Shown here: positions 49,275 to 57,431 of the stretch, in pieces | Position numbering within the stretch: position 1 is the stretch's first letter | Layout: every line of letters starts with the position of its first letter | Origin: Colwellia sp. | GTDB taxonomy: Bacteria; Pseudomonadota; Gammaproteobacteria; Enterobacterales; Alteromonadaceae | Assembly (NCBI RefSeq): GCF_013214175.1 | Contig: NZ_JABSPA010000010.1 | Location: forward strand, 87,920-151,919 | Length of the DNA stretch: 64,000 bases | Direction: 5' to 3' | The notes under the pieces: model-generated | Database searches by the model: none | Told to the model about the DNA's origin: nothing | What the model saw: the letters and a program-made list of their open reading frames with translations, nothing else | Program-made: the position numbers and the translations under genes

Positions 49275-50156
49275 ATGCCTTGGATACAACTCAGATTAAG
49301 TGCCAACGAAGATAACGCCGAAAAATATAGCGACTGGCTCACAGCCTGTGGCTCACAAGCCGTTACTTTTCTCGATGCAAAAGACACTCCCATATATGAA
49401 CCACTACCCGGTGATGAGGTTATTTACTGGTCTAATACTGTGGTCATGGGCTTATTTGAAGCAAGCGATGATATGGATAAAGTCATTAGTTATTTACAAG
49501 GTATTCACCCTGATAAAGAGCAAATGCGCTACAAGCTTGAGCAATTAGAAGACAAAGACTGGGAGCGTGAGTGGATGGACAACTTTCACCCGATGAAGTT
49601 TGGTGAACGCCTTTGGATTTGTCCTAGCTGGCGCGATGTGCCAGACTCTGACGCGGTAAATGTTATGTTAGATCCTGGCCTAGCGTTTGGTACAGGTACA
49701 CACCCAACAACGGCATTATGTTTAACTTGGTTAGACGGCTTAGATCTACAAGGTAAAACCGTGGTTGATTTTGGTTGTGGTTCAGGTATTTTATCGCTGG
49801 CGGCCCTTAAGTTAGGTGCCAAGAAAGTTATTGGTATTGATATCGACCCGCAAGCACTGCAAGCAAGTCTTGCTAATGCTGAACGTAACAATGTTTCCGA
49901 TAGACTTGAATTATACTTACCTAAAGATCAGCCTGAATTTAAAGCCGACGTTGTCGTGGCAAATATACTCGCTGGACCATTACGCGAGTTAGCACCTACT
50001 ATCATTGAATTTGTTGGTGATAAAGGTTTATTAGCGTTATCAGGGATATTAGAAGAGCAAGCACAAACACTACAAGAAATTTACGGCCAGTGGTGTGATA
50101 TGGCGCCAATTAGCGTTCAAGAAGAATGGGTTCGCTTAAACGGACAACGTAAGTAA
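49275..50156 (+). CDS. prmA: Ribosomal protein L11 methyltransferase
   Basis: 293 residues, identical in length to E. coli Prm[23 protein letters not shown] is the substrate-recognition domain, and [29 protein letters not shown] the SAM site, with [15 protein letters not shown] and [13 protein letters not shown] around it. In relatives prmA is followed by dusB and fis on the same strand. Here that order is broken by the minus-strand block from 50367 to 56502. Confidence 0.96.
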   Translation: MPWIQLRLSANEDNAEKYSDWLTACGSQAVTFLDAKDTPIYEPLPGDEVIYWSNTVVMGLFEASDDMDKVISYLQGIHPDKEQMRYKLEQLEDKDWEREWMDNFHPMKFGERLWICPSWRDVPDSDAVNVMLDPGLAFGTGTHPTTALCLTWLDGLDLQGKTVVDFGCGSGILSLAALKLGAKKVIGIDIDPQALQASLANAERNNVSDRLELYLPKDQPEFKADVVVANILAGPLRELAPTIIEFVGDKGLLALSGILEEQAQTLQEIYGQWCDMAPISVQEEWVRLNGQRK

Positions 50157-50159
50157 GCA

Positions 50160-50345
50160 ATAAAGCTATTTAGATACCTCCCCGATGACAAAGTCATTGG
50201 GAGGCACACTCACAAATCACACCTTGTCATCCCCACGGCACTTCTTTCGGGGATTATTCCAAGCTAAACCTTGTCATTCCCAAAATGTTATTTCTCAGTG
50301 TCATCCCCGAGGTGTATTGTCGGGGATCCAGCTTTTTATTCTCTT
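50160..50345. repeat. Dispersed short repeats of the TTGTCAT-CCCC type
   Basis: Three related units: CCTTGTCATCCCC...CGGGGATTA, CCTTGTCATTCCCAAA and GTGTCATCCCC...CGGGGATCCAG. Each complete unit is a small hairpin with CCCC and GGGG arms. Similar GTCATCCCCG-GGATCCAG sequences are widespread in proteobacterial intergenic regions. They mark the junction between prmA and the inserted block. Confidence 0.55.
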
Positions 50346-50366
50346 GCTCTCGAGCGATATTTTAGC

Positions 50367-52259
50367 TTAAGAAGCAATACTCAATGTACTAGCTAACGAT
50401 ACACTTGTCTCTGGCGTTTCGGGTTCATATACAGTGACTCTATTACGACCTGAGTGTTTAGAGTCATAAGTAGCAAAATCGGCATCAGCTAATAATTTTT
50501 CTAAATCAAAGCCCGATCGTTTTACGTCGGTAACACCAAAGCTGGCGGTAATGGTAAAATCATTACCAGAGTCTTCGGTAATAGTGTTTTCAATGGCAGC
50601 TCTACAAGCTTCGGCACGCAGCACCGCAGCTTCAATATTGCAACTTGGTAATAAAATACAAAACTCTTCTCCGCCTAAACGAGCAAAAATGTCATTTTTT
50701 CTACCTATTTTTTTGCATACTCTAATGGTTTCTTTTAATGCCCAGTCACCACACATATGACCAAAGTTATCATTAATTTTTTTAAAATGGTCTAAATCGA
50801 ACATAATTAAGCTCAACTCTTGTTGAGAATTTTGACAATATTTTAATGCATTCACCGCAACATGATTAAAGTGCCTACGGTTATAAATTGCCGTTAATTC
50901 ATCATATTCAGATAGTACTTTAACCCGCTTATGAGATTGCCATAAACGGCTTCCCCCAATAGCTAGCATGATGATAATTAAAGTCATCGCAGTAATAATC
51001 AGTTGAATATTGGCTACCTTGCTCTTGGCTAATATTTGCTCAGCAGCCAAAAAATCATTTTCTTCATTGAGTAATCTTATTTGGTTTTCATTTTCAAAAG
51101 CATTAAGTTTAGTTAGCTGAAAAGCCACATGTTTGGCTTTTTCACTTTCAAGGTGAAACCTTTCTAAGGTACTGTATGTTTCATGATAAGTTAAAGCTAA
51201 GTCAATATCCTTTTGTTGCTTGGCTATTTGGTAAAGTAATTTATAGGTATCGCTATCTTGTTGAAGAACTGGAGTATATTTCTTAACATTCAGTGCAGCT
51301 AAGGCATAATCTTTTGCTACTTCGATGTTCTTTAGCTGAAAGTAACTTTCGGCTAAAGCGTTATTCACTCCGACAATAAGCATGGGGAAAAGTGTATTTT
51401 TGACTTCGTTATAATGCGGTAAAATTTCAGCAAGTGCTTTTTCTGGCTGTTGTATTTTTAAATAGAGTTTTGCTCTATATACGCGAATGATATTAGTACT
51501 GATTTTATTATCTGCTTTGATACAAACACCTAAACCATCATCAATACTTGAATCATCAGGTTTTATATAGTGTAAATTTAGCTTTGCTTCCAGTGAAAGT
51601 TGCTCTAATAAACAATTGTGTTTTTCAGGTAGTGTTTGCCGCTTTATTAAATCTATATGTTTAAGGACTAAATCATATTGTTGTAGCTGGTTGTAGAAAA
51701 TGATGGAGGTTAGAATACTTTGTTGATAATGCTCTTTATTTTTTATGCTTGGCAGCATTTTAGTGTTGTAGCTAATGTGTCTTAAGCCATCTGACCATTC
51801 CTTTTTTGCAGCAGAAATATTAATTAAGGTGTAATTCGCTCTAAATTTAATGAGTGTGTTAGCCGAAGAGTTTATAATTTTTGTTAATATATTATCTGCT
51901 TTATCATATCTACCCTGATAAGCAGCTAAATAACCACGCAGAAATTGATAAAAATACCTTTGTTCAGCAGTAAAACTATTTTTCGTAGTTTTTAACTCAG
52001 TTAATAATTTTTTAAATAACTTGGGATCAGCCAGTCTTTTTTGATCAGCCAATATAAGTTTACTAGCGACTTCTGTGAAACTAATCCTTTGGCTTTTTTC
52101 TGTTAGTTTTTCATTTGAAAGCAACACTGTGCTTGCAAGTGCTTGAGTTGCAGTTGTTACTATTACAATAAATATACTTATTAAAAGCAAAGTAAATAAT
52201 AACCACACCTTGAGGCGACGATTTGATTTTAGTTCCGTTAAAATGCAGTTATTAGTCAT
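50367..52259 (-). CDS. TPR-GGDEF diguanylate cyclase, copy B
   Basis: 630 residues. A membrane segment (LLFTLLLISIFIVIVTTATQA) near residues 20-40, a region of TPR-like helices to about residue 400, a second membrane segment (LIITAMTLIIIMLAIGG) and a C-terminal GGDEF domain. The active site reads GGEEF at residues 529-533, preceded by the I-site RKND five residues before, so both synthesis of cyclic di-GMP and product inhibition are expected. The precursor B gene lies 21 bases upstream. The paralogue at 54319 shares the same architecture and nearly the same cyclase domain. Confidence 0.85.
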   Translation of the reverse strand: MTNNCILTELKSNRRLKVWLLFTLLLISIFIVIVTTATQALASTVLLSNEKLTEKSQRISFTEVASKLILADQKRLADPKLFKKLLTELKTTKNSFTAEQRYFYQFLRGYLAAYQGRYDKADNILTKIINSSANTLIKFRANYTLINISAAKKEWSDGLRHISYNTKMLPSIKNKEHYQQSILTSIIFYNQLQQYDLVLKHIDLIKRQTLPEKHNCLLEQLSLEAKLNLHYIKPDDSSIDDGLGVCIKADNKISTNIIRVYRAKLYLKIQQPEKALAEILPHYNEVKNTLFPMLIVGVNNALAESYFQLKNIEVAKDYALAALNVKKYTPVLQQDSDTYKLLYQIAKQQKDIDLALTYHETYSTLERFHLESEKAKHVAFQLTKLNAFENENQIRLLNEENDFLAAEQILAKSKVANIQLIITAMTLIIIMLAIGGSRLWQSHKRVKVLSEYDELTAIYNRRHFNHVAVNALKYCQNSQQELSLIMFDLDHFKKINDNFGHMCGDWALKETIRVCKKIGRKNDIFARLGGEEFCILLPSCNIEAAVLRAEACRAAIENTITEDSGNDFTITASFGVTDVKRSGFDLEKLLADADFATYDSKHSGRNRVTVYEPETPETSVSLASTLSIAS

Positions 52260-52280
52260 TGGGTTTTTGTTAAGTTTGGG

Positions 52281-52535
52281 TTAAAAGTTAGCAACTTCTG
52301 AATTTACTACAATAGTTATTTCTTCATAGTTGTCTTCAGGAAGTAAAATTGGAATACACTTAATCTGCGGTAAATCATGAATAGTCTCTTTTAAGCTATC
52401 AATATCGTTAGTTTTCAGCGCAAGTTCTTGAGCCTCTGTAATATTGGCGCTAGCTAGCATAGCATCGAGAGATTGTTTGTTACCCATTTCTGCGTTGCTG
52501 GCCATTTCCATTAATACTTCTATTACTTTACTCAT
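52281..52535 (-). CDS. Putative split-borosin precursor protein B
   Basis: 84 residues. It begins MSKVIEVLMEMASNAEMGNK and continues with ANITEAQELALKTNDIDSLK, a pattern like the borosin-binding domain of omphalotin and split-borosin precursors (two helices with eQ...AL...D). The C-terminal part after Cys60 has hydrophobic runs IPILL (61-65) and ITIVV (73-77) that could be the methylated core. GGAG lies 8 bases before the ATG. It lies 62 bases downstream of the methyltransferase gene. Its paralogue at 56224 shares the N-terminus, Cys60 and E67-D68. Precursor function is inferred by similarity and position. Confidence 0.7.
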   Translation of the reverse strand: MSKVIEVLMEMASNAEMGNKQSLDAMLASANITEAQELALKTNDIDSLKETIHDLPQIKCIPILLPEDNYEEITIVVNSEVANF

Positions 52536-52597
52536 ACTACATGCTCCATTGTGATATTTGAGGTTTTTAAATTTTGCTCTGACGGTAAAAATTTACG

Positions 52598-53419
52598 CTA
52601 CAAAACGAGGGTTAATGCGGGACCGTTTTTGATACGATCTTCTTTTTTATCTATTGCGGCTAATTTTTCGAGTATTGCCTCGTTAGGCTGCATTTTGCCG
52701 CACGGTGGAATAACCAAAGTGGTTTGCATCAGTAACTCAGCATCAACAAGGTCGGTTAAAGCGATTTTATCATCGCGCATCGGCTCAATAGCAATGCCCT
52801 TTGCTTGATATAAAATTACTTGGTGATCACGGGGATAATGCTCAAGCAGTAGATCAACTAATACCTGACGATATGCTTTTCCCGTAGAGAACTTACCTAA
52901 AGACTTATCGCCAGCAAGGGCGACTTGCCATAAAATCAAATGCGCAGAGGTGTCAATGTTACGTTTATAAAACATAAACTGACTGGTTTCGTAGTGCATG
53001 CAACCTGTCTTTCCAGGATCTATGCCTAAATCAGCATAAAGACAATCTTCAGCAGAAATGCCAGGTTCCATGGTCGCAGGTAGTTCTTCTAACTTGGCTT
53101 TTTTGATGGCCCTATGGCTAACACAGGCAAATACACCGGGATGGCCATAAAAGGCGGCAACAACTTTTTTACCAACACGCACTTGGCTTAAAATAGCCTC
53201 AACCATTTCGTTATAGGTGATATTGCGGTTTTTACCTTCTAGGTAAAATTTTTGCAGACAGCGGACATCCGTATTCATTTCTTCGAGCCACTTTTGGGCA
53301 AAACCATTAGCCATGAGTGAGAATACTATGTCAGCTTGTTCGATATGACTTTTAGCGATAGGGCTAATATGAGCCCCTAAAGTCATGCCAGTACCTACAC
53401 AGACTAAACTACCTGACAT
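52598..53419 (-). CDS. Borosin-type peptide backbone alpha-N-methyltransferase (tetrapyrrole methylase fold)
   Basis: 273 residues. LVCVGTGMTLGAHISP is the SAM loop of the tetrapyrrole methylase superfamily. The block AFYGHPGVF, SHRAIKKAK, PGISAEDCLYADLGIDP and GCMHYETSQF matches the borosin methyltransferase OphMA almost word for word. OphMA residues Y66, R72, Y76 and Y98 correspond by spacing to Y59, R65, Y69 and Y91 here, all conserved. OphMA carries its own substrate at its C-terminus; this protein stops after the catalytic domain, as in the split system SonM/SonA of Shewanella. AAGGA precedes the ATG. The precursor gene is immediately downstream. Confidence 0.9.
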   Translation of the reverse strand: MSGSLVCVGTGMTLGAHISPIAKSHIEQADIVFSLMANGFAQKWLEEMNTDVRCLQKFYLEGKNRNITYNEMVEAILSQVRVGKKVVAAFYGHPGVFACVSHRAIKKAKLEELPATMEPGISAEDCLYADLGIDPGKTGCMHYETSQFMFYKRNIDTSAHLILWQVALAGDKSLGKFSTGKAYRQVLVDLLLEHYPRDHQVILYQAKGIAIEPMRDDKIALTDLVDAELLMQTTLVIPPCGKMQPNEAILEKLAAIDKKEDRIKNGPALTLVL

Positions 53420-53613
53420 GATAAAATCCTTTTATTCTTATTTTTAAACGGGGAGTAACAACTGTGTGAGAGCGACTAAAAGCTAAACTGTACAGTTGTT
53501 TATATTTTGTTACTAAATTACCAGAAGCAAGCATAGGGAGCAATCAGTATGTGACTTTATTGATTCAAGCGACTTGTTTTCTCTGTAATATCTACTAAAG
53601 GCATTACCATCTC

Positions 53614-54195
53614 TTAAGTGGTTATAGCGACGAATGTATGCGTAATAATATTACTTTGCCACAGGCCTTGATCAAAATACTGATAACCATTGCCGCTGTC
53701 ATTATCTTGCAGCTCAGCTTCAAAAATATAACCAATCTTTTTCAGGATACGCTTCGTGGCACGATTAATATTGGCATAAAAGGCATTGATTCTATCAATG
53801 TTTAGTTGTTTAAATCCGTGCTCCATTAGGGCAGATACGGCTTCTTCAGGTAACAGTTTACCATTGGCCTTTGTCGCTAACATAATGCCAATTTCAACTT
53901 GTGTTATCGGGTGGTTACTTGGTTTCGTTGCTTGTTTTGCAGCTAACCAAGAAAGTGCTTGTGTACCTATAATTTCATTGCTTACTTTATTAACAATTGC
54001 CCAAGTGCGGACAATGTTTTTTGTACTTGCATTCGCTTTGAAAGCACGGTGAAAAGCCGCACTTGCTTGTGCTTTTGTCAGTGGCTCGCCCACAACTCGC
54101 ATCATTTTACTGTCGGTATATTGATAACAATAAAAGTCTTCATCTGTGATTATTAAGGGTCTTATTAATAATCGCTCTGTGGTAAAACTATGCAT
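53614..54195 (-). CDS. GNAT acetyltransferase, RimJ/RimL type
   Basis: 193 residues. FTTERLLIRPL at the N-terminus, the central VEIGIMLATKANGKLLPEEAVSAL and the INAFYANINRATKRILKKIGY block are typical of ribosomal-protein-Ser/Ala N-acetyltransferases. Length suits the family. It lies between the GGDEF copy A gene and the borosin methyltransferase on the same strand. It may be a tailoring enzyme of the cluster, for instance acting on a peptide N-terminus, but it could be unrelated. That link is inference. Confidence 0.75.
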   Translation of the reverse strand: MHSFTTERLLIRPLIITDEDFYCYQYTDSKMMRVVGEPLTKAQASAAFHRAFKANASTKNIVRTWAIVNKVSNEIIGTQALSWLAAKQATKPSNHPITQVEIGIMLATKANGKLLPEEAVSALMEHGFKQLNIDRINAFYANINRATKRILKKIGYIFEAELQDNDSGNGYQYFDQGLWQSNIITHTFVAITT

Positions 54196-54254
54196 GAAAA
54201 TTCTTAATAAATAAAATGGCTGAAATTGCTAAAGTTGATTGTGGTGAGAATAAG

Positions 54255-54317
54255 TTAGTTGTTAGTTGTTAGTTGTTAGTTGTTAGTTGTTAGTTGTTAG
54301 TTGTTAGTTGTTAGTTG
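54255..54317. repeat. Heptanucleotide tandem repeat, nine copies of TTAGTTG
   Basis: Nine perfect contiguous TTAGTTG units between the stop codon of GGDEF copy A and the GNAT gene. On the minus strand each unit reads CAACTAA. Such perfect short repeats are prone to replication slippage and vary in copy number between strains. Confidence 0.95.
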
Positions 54318-54318
54318 T

Positions 54319-56178
54319 TTAGCTATAGCCCCATGAGCTATCTAATTTTTCTTCGGCATCATTTGTCGGCACCTCAAAAAGAGTGACTCTATTACGACCA
54401 TTGTTTTTAGAGGCATAAGCGGCAAAGTCGGCATCAGCCAGTAATTTTTCTAAATCAAAGCCTGAACGTTTTACATCGGTTACGCCAAAGCTGGCGGTAA
54501 TTGAAAATTCACAGCCTGACTCCTCGGTAATTATCTCTTCAATTGCCGCGCGGCATGCTTCAGCGCGCAACATAGCAGCATCGATACTACAACTCGGTAA
54601 TACCAAACAAAACTCTTCACCACCTAAACGAGCAAAAATATCATTTTTACGACCAATGTCTTTACAAACTTTAATGGTTTCTTTTAACGCCCAGTCACCA
54701 CAAGCATGACCATAACAATCGTTAACTTTTTTGAAGTGATCTAAATCGAACATGATCAAACTCAATTCTTGTTGAGCATTTTTACAATACTTTAATGCGC
54801 TATTGGTTACCTGAGTAAAATGACCACGATTAAAAATACCCGTTAACGCATCATATTCCGCCAGCTCTTTTACCCGCTTATGAGTACGCCACAGACGTAG
54901 GCCAAACAGGGTTAACGATACAATAATAAAAGTTAATAAAACCAAGACTAAATGTCTATTGGTGACTTTTGTGGCAACTAAAGCTTGTTCAGCAGCAAGT
55001 ACATTATTTTTCTCATTCAATAAATCAATTTTATTCTGTTGCACCAGGTTCTTATTTTTAGCTAACTGGAAAGCTAAGTGCTTTGTCTTGATGTCATCTG
55101 AATACAGTCTTTCTAATTCAGTATATTGTTCGTGATATTCCAGCGCTAAGGTTGGAATATTTTCTATTTTGGCTATTTGATAGAGCGATTTGTATGCTTT
55201 AGCCGCTTGATTAATATTACTGTTATTTTTATTGGTTAACAGGGCTTCTTCTGCATAATGTTTACTGTTGCTAATATCATTAGCTTGCCAATAAGCTTGC
55301 GCCAAAATATTGTTCATTCCAGTAATTAATTCAGGGTAATGAGTGCTGTTTATCGTTTCTATATAAGGTAATAGGCTTTCGAACGCACCATTTAGATTTC
55401 GTTCAGCTAAGTAAGCTCTTGCTTGATAAATGCGAATAATGCTAATGACCATATTATAATTAGCCTGCTCACAGCTATTGAGTGCGGAATATATCGCTGG
55501 ATCGCTACTGCTCAGTTTATTTAAATGAAAATTTGCCTCAATGGCTAATTGTTTTGCAAGGCAGTCCGCTTTTGGTGGGAGAGCTAGCGCTGACAACTCT
55601 CTGATATAATACATGGATAGTTCATATTGCTTCATTTTTTTATAAAAAGTGATTATTGCAATTAAATGTGCTTGATAATGATGTTTATCTTTTATTGATG
55701 CCGCTGATTTAATATTAGCGGCAACAAGCGACAGCCCTTCAAACCACATGTTTTTCCTAGCATAGACATGAATCAAGGTATAACTAGCACGAAACTTAAT
55801 TAGCTTATCAGCATCAGATGCTAGGATATTTTTAAATTGCTTTACTGCGTTATCAAATTGGCCATTGTAGGCATGTTCATAGCCTAGTAAAAAATTAAAT
55901 AAGTGTTGTTGCTCCTTAGTAAAATCATGCTTTATAGCCAGGTTTTGCATTAATTGCTGGAATTTTAATGGTTGAAAACGTCTTATTTCATCAGCAAACT
56001 TAAGTGTCGCTGAAATATTGTTTAGGCTTGTAAGCGCAGGGGGGAGAGATTCTACTAAAGGTTTAGAGTTTTCTTGTTGGCCATTAGCTAAATTGCAGCA
56101 AGAGATTAGCCATAAAAATAGTACTCCTTTAATGTGAAGTCGCTTATATTTTTTACTTTCAACAAAATTTGAATTCAC
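54319..56178 (-). CDS. TPR-GGDEF diguanylate cyclase, copy A
   Basis: 619 residues from a GTG start with AAGGA upstream. A hydrophobic N-terminus (GVLFLWLISCCNLANG), TPR-like helices to about residue 400, a membrane segment (HLVLVLLTFIIVSLTLFGL) and a GGDEF domain. The active site is GGEEF at 519-523, with the RKND I-site five residues before. The cyclase region is almost identical to copy B at 50367. The precursor A gene ends 45 bases upstream. The heptanucleotide repeat begins right after its stop codon. Confidence 0.85.
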   Translation of the reverse strand: MNSNFVESKKYKRLHIKGVLFLWLISCCNLANGQQENSKPLVESLPPALTSLNNISATLKFADEIRRFQPLKFQQLMQNLAIKHDFTKEQQHLFNFLLGYEHAYNGQFDNAVKQFKNILASDADKLIKFRASYTLIHVYARKNMWFEGLSLVAANIKSAASIKDKHHYQAHLIAIITFYKKMKQYELSMYYIRELSALALPPKADCLAKQLAIEANFHLNKLSSSDPAIYSALNSCEQANYNMVISIIRIYQARAYLAERNLNGAFESLLPYIETINSTHYPELITGMNNILAQAYWQANDISNSKHYAEEALLTNKNNSNINQAAKAYKSLYQIAKIENIPTLALEYHEQYTELERLYSDDIKTKHLAFQLAKNKNLVQQNKIDLLNEKNNVLAAEQALVATKVTNRHLVLVLLTFIIVSLTLFGLRLWRTHKRVKELAEYDALTGIFNRGHFTQVTNSALKYCKNAQQELSLIMFDLDHFKKVNDCYGHACGDWALKETIKVCKDIGRKNDIFARLGGEEFCLVLPSCSIDAAMLRAEACRAAIEEIITEESGCEFSITASFGVTDVKRSGFDLEKLLADADFAAYASKNNGRNRVTLFEVPTNDAEEKLDSSWGYS

Positions 56179-56223
56179 AGCAGCACTATTCCTTTAGTTG
56201 GCTAATTTTTCACTTTAACTTTA

Positions 56224-56502
56224 TTAGCTATTAATTGCGTAGGCTAAAGTCTTTTCAGTGGTTTCATCTTTGTTTTCTTCTTGGCCTTCCTGCTCTTCAT
56301 CTTCTGCAGGGAAAATAACTGAACACATAGATATAGGGAAGTCAGCAATAGTATCAGCTAGACGCTCACTATCCTGCGCTAATATGGCTTTTTTTTGCTC
56401 ATTTGAAATATCTGCGTTTGCTAATAGTGCCGTTATTTCTTTATTACTTACTAAGCTTGGGTTACTAGCCATAGTCGCTAATACGTTTATTACCTTACTC
56501 AT
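56224..56502 (-). CDS. Putative split-borosin precursor protein A
   Basis: 92 residues, a paralogue of precursor B. It shares the start MSKVI-VL--MASN, the ISNEQKKAILAQDSERL block (the borosin-binding-domain-like region), Cys60 and E67-D68. SVIF (61-64) after Cys60 is a possible core. It differs in having an acidic stretch (EEQEGQEENKDE, residues 69-80) before a hydrophobic end (TLAYAINS). The upstream bases AATGGAG...GTAGTATGAG are nearly identical to those of precursor B, which shows that gene and ribosome-binding site were duplicated together. Confidence 0.65.
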   Translation of the reverse strand: MSKVINVLATMASNPSLVSNKEITALLANADISNEQKKAILAQDSERLADTIADFPISMCSVIFPAEDEEQEGQEENKDETTEKTLAYAINS

Positions 56503-57431
56503 ACTACTTACTCCATTTTATTATTTTGAAACGCGTTTAAGATGCGGGTTAACAAAGTTAACTATTTTCAACCTCTCCTTAGTTGCTAAATTAACAGGTT
56601 TAAGGGGAAGAGGGCAATGGCTAACCTTGATATTATCATCTTGTTTTTACTAACAATGATTAATCGGCAACAAACGTAATTACTTTAACTGCAAAGGCAT
56701 AAATATGATTAATCCATTTTTCTATTGCTGTTGGGCAAACATAATTATGCCAGTGTTATCAGCTGAACGATCAAACACCAGGTAATAATTATTTAACAAC
56801 GATAAACCAATAATATTCAGACTTTCGCGATACTTTGTGGGTGTTCAGGTTCATGACAATGTCCATGATATTGATACTGGTATAAATCACCAGGCCATTT
56901 CGGCCACTTACACAGTAATTAACTTCTTCAATTGCACTGCTAGCCGTTAACTTTTTATCAAGGTTTGCTTGGTAGGCTGAATTTTTACCCCTTGGTACTG
57001 ATACTTATATCGAGTAGTCGATTTACTGGCTATTTTTCACTGCTAAGGTGCAAGGTAGCACCGTAATGGCCTCCGCCAAATACATTAGTCATCGGCCTTG
57101 TTAAAAGTGTAGTCATGGTCTCTGGCATTATATTTAGAATTATTATTGGCTTAGCTATTCGTTTAGTCGAGTGGTGTTATTTTACGCTGCCACACTTGCA
57201 GGCGTGATTCGAACTAAGTTTGCGCCATATTTGGCTTTGTCTTTTTTTGTGGTATTTGTCAACAAATTTGTTAGTAAACTGTACAATTTGCGCTCACATT
57301 AATGCTTTAATAAATGTCAATATCAAAAAGGTGAAAAAAAGCAAATATTGTTTAAATTCTATGCTTTTCAATTGAAAAAAAGACGTGTAAACTTAGCGCC
57401 CTTTTGTAAGGTAGCTCAAAAAAACAGCAGT
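56503..57431. other. Gap upstream of dusB, with a probable gene remnant
   Basis: 929 bases with no intact gene. Decayed coding pieces can be read on the minus strand. One, 56722 to about 56830, reads REGLNIIG-like RESLNIIGLSLLNNYYLVFD and ends in a stop codon. Another near 57050-57100 reads TNVFGGGHYGATLHL. Frame changes and stops separate them. The first looks like the end of a retropepsin-like aspartyl protease, which is a guess. The promoters of dusB and of the borosin block are presumably here. Confidence 0.35.
56722..56839 (-). pseudogene. Remnant of a gene, possibly aspartyl-protease-like
   Basis: A short minus-strand frame whose upstream end is closed by a stop codon, with the readable part KYRESLNIIGLSLLNNYYLV followed by FDRSADNTGIIMFAQQQ. 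The LNIIGLSLLN pattern recalls the C-terminal ILGxDxL-type motif of retropepsin-like proteins. Evidence is limited to this fragment. Confidence 0.3.

Noticed and set aside
49104..49289. N-terminal extension of the RraA-like protein with a hydrophobic segment
   Set aside because: The conserved family start is at the ATG at 49103, the resulting length is normal, and the extension would overlap prmA on the other strand.
52598..53419. Cobalamin or siroheme pathway methylase
   Set aside because: The fold is the same, but the YGHPGVF, SAEDCLYADL and Tyr/Arg pattern is that of borosin methyltransferases, and a precursor-like gene lies next to it.
54255..54317. CRISPR array
   Set aside because: The repeats are 7 bases and contiguous, with no spacers.
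57190..57230. tRNA-like T-arm (GTTCGAATCA on the minus strand)
   Set aside because: No pairing stems flank the TTCGAAT loop and no acceptor, D-arm or anticodon arm could be built.
57348..57431. Upstream extension of dusB
   Set aside because: The 28 extra codons are not conserved and the known DusB start MKIG aligns with the ATG at 57432.
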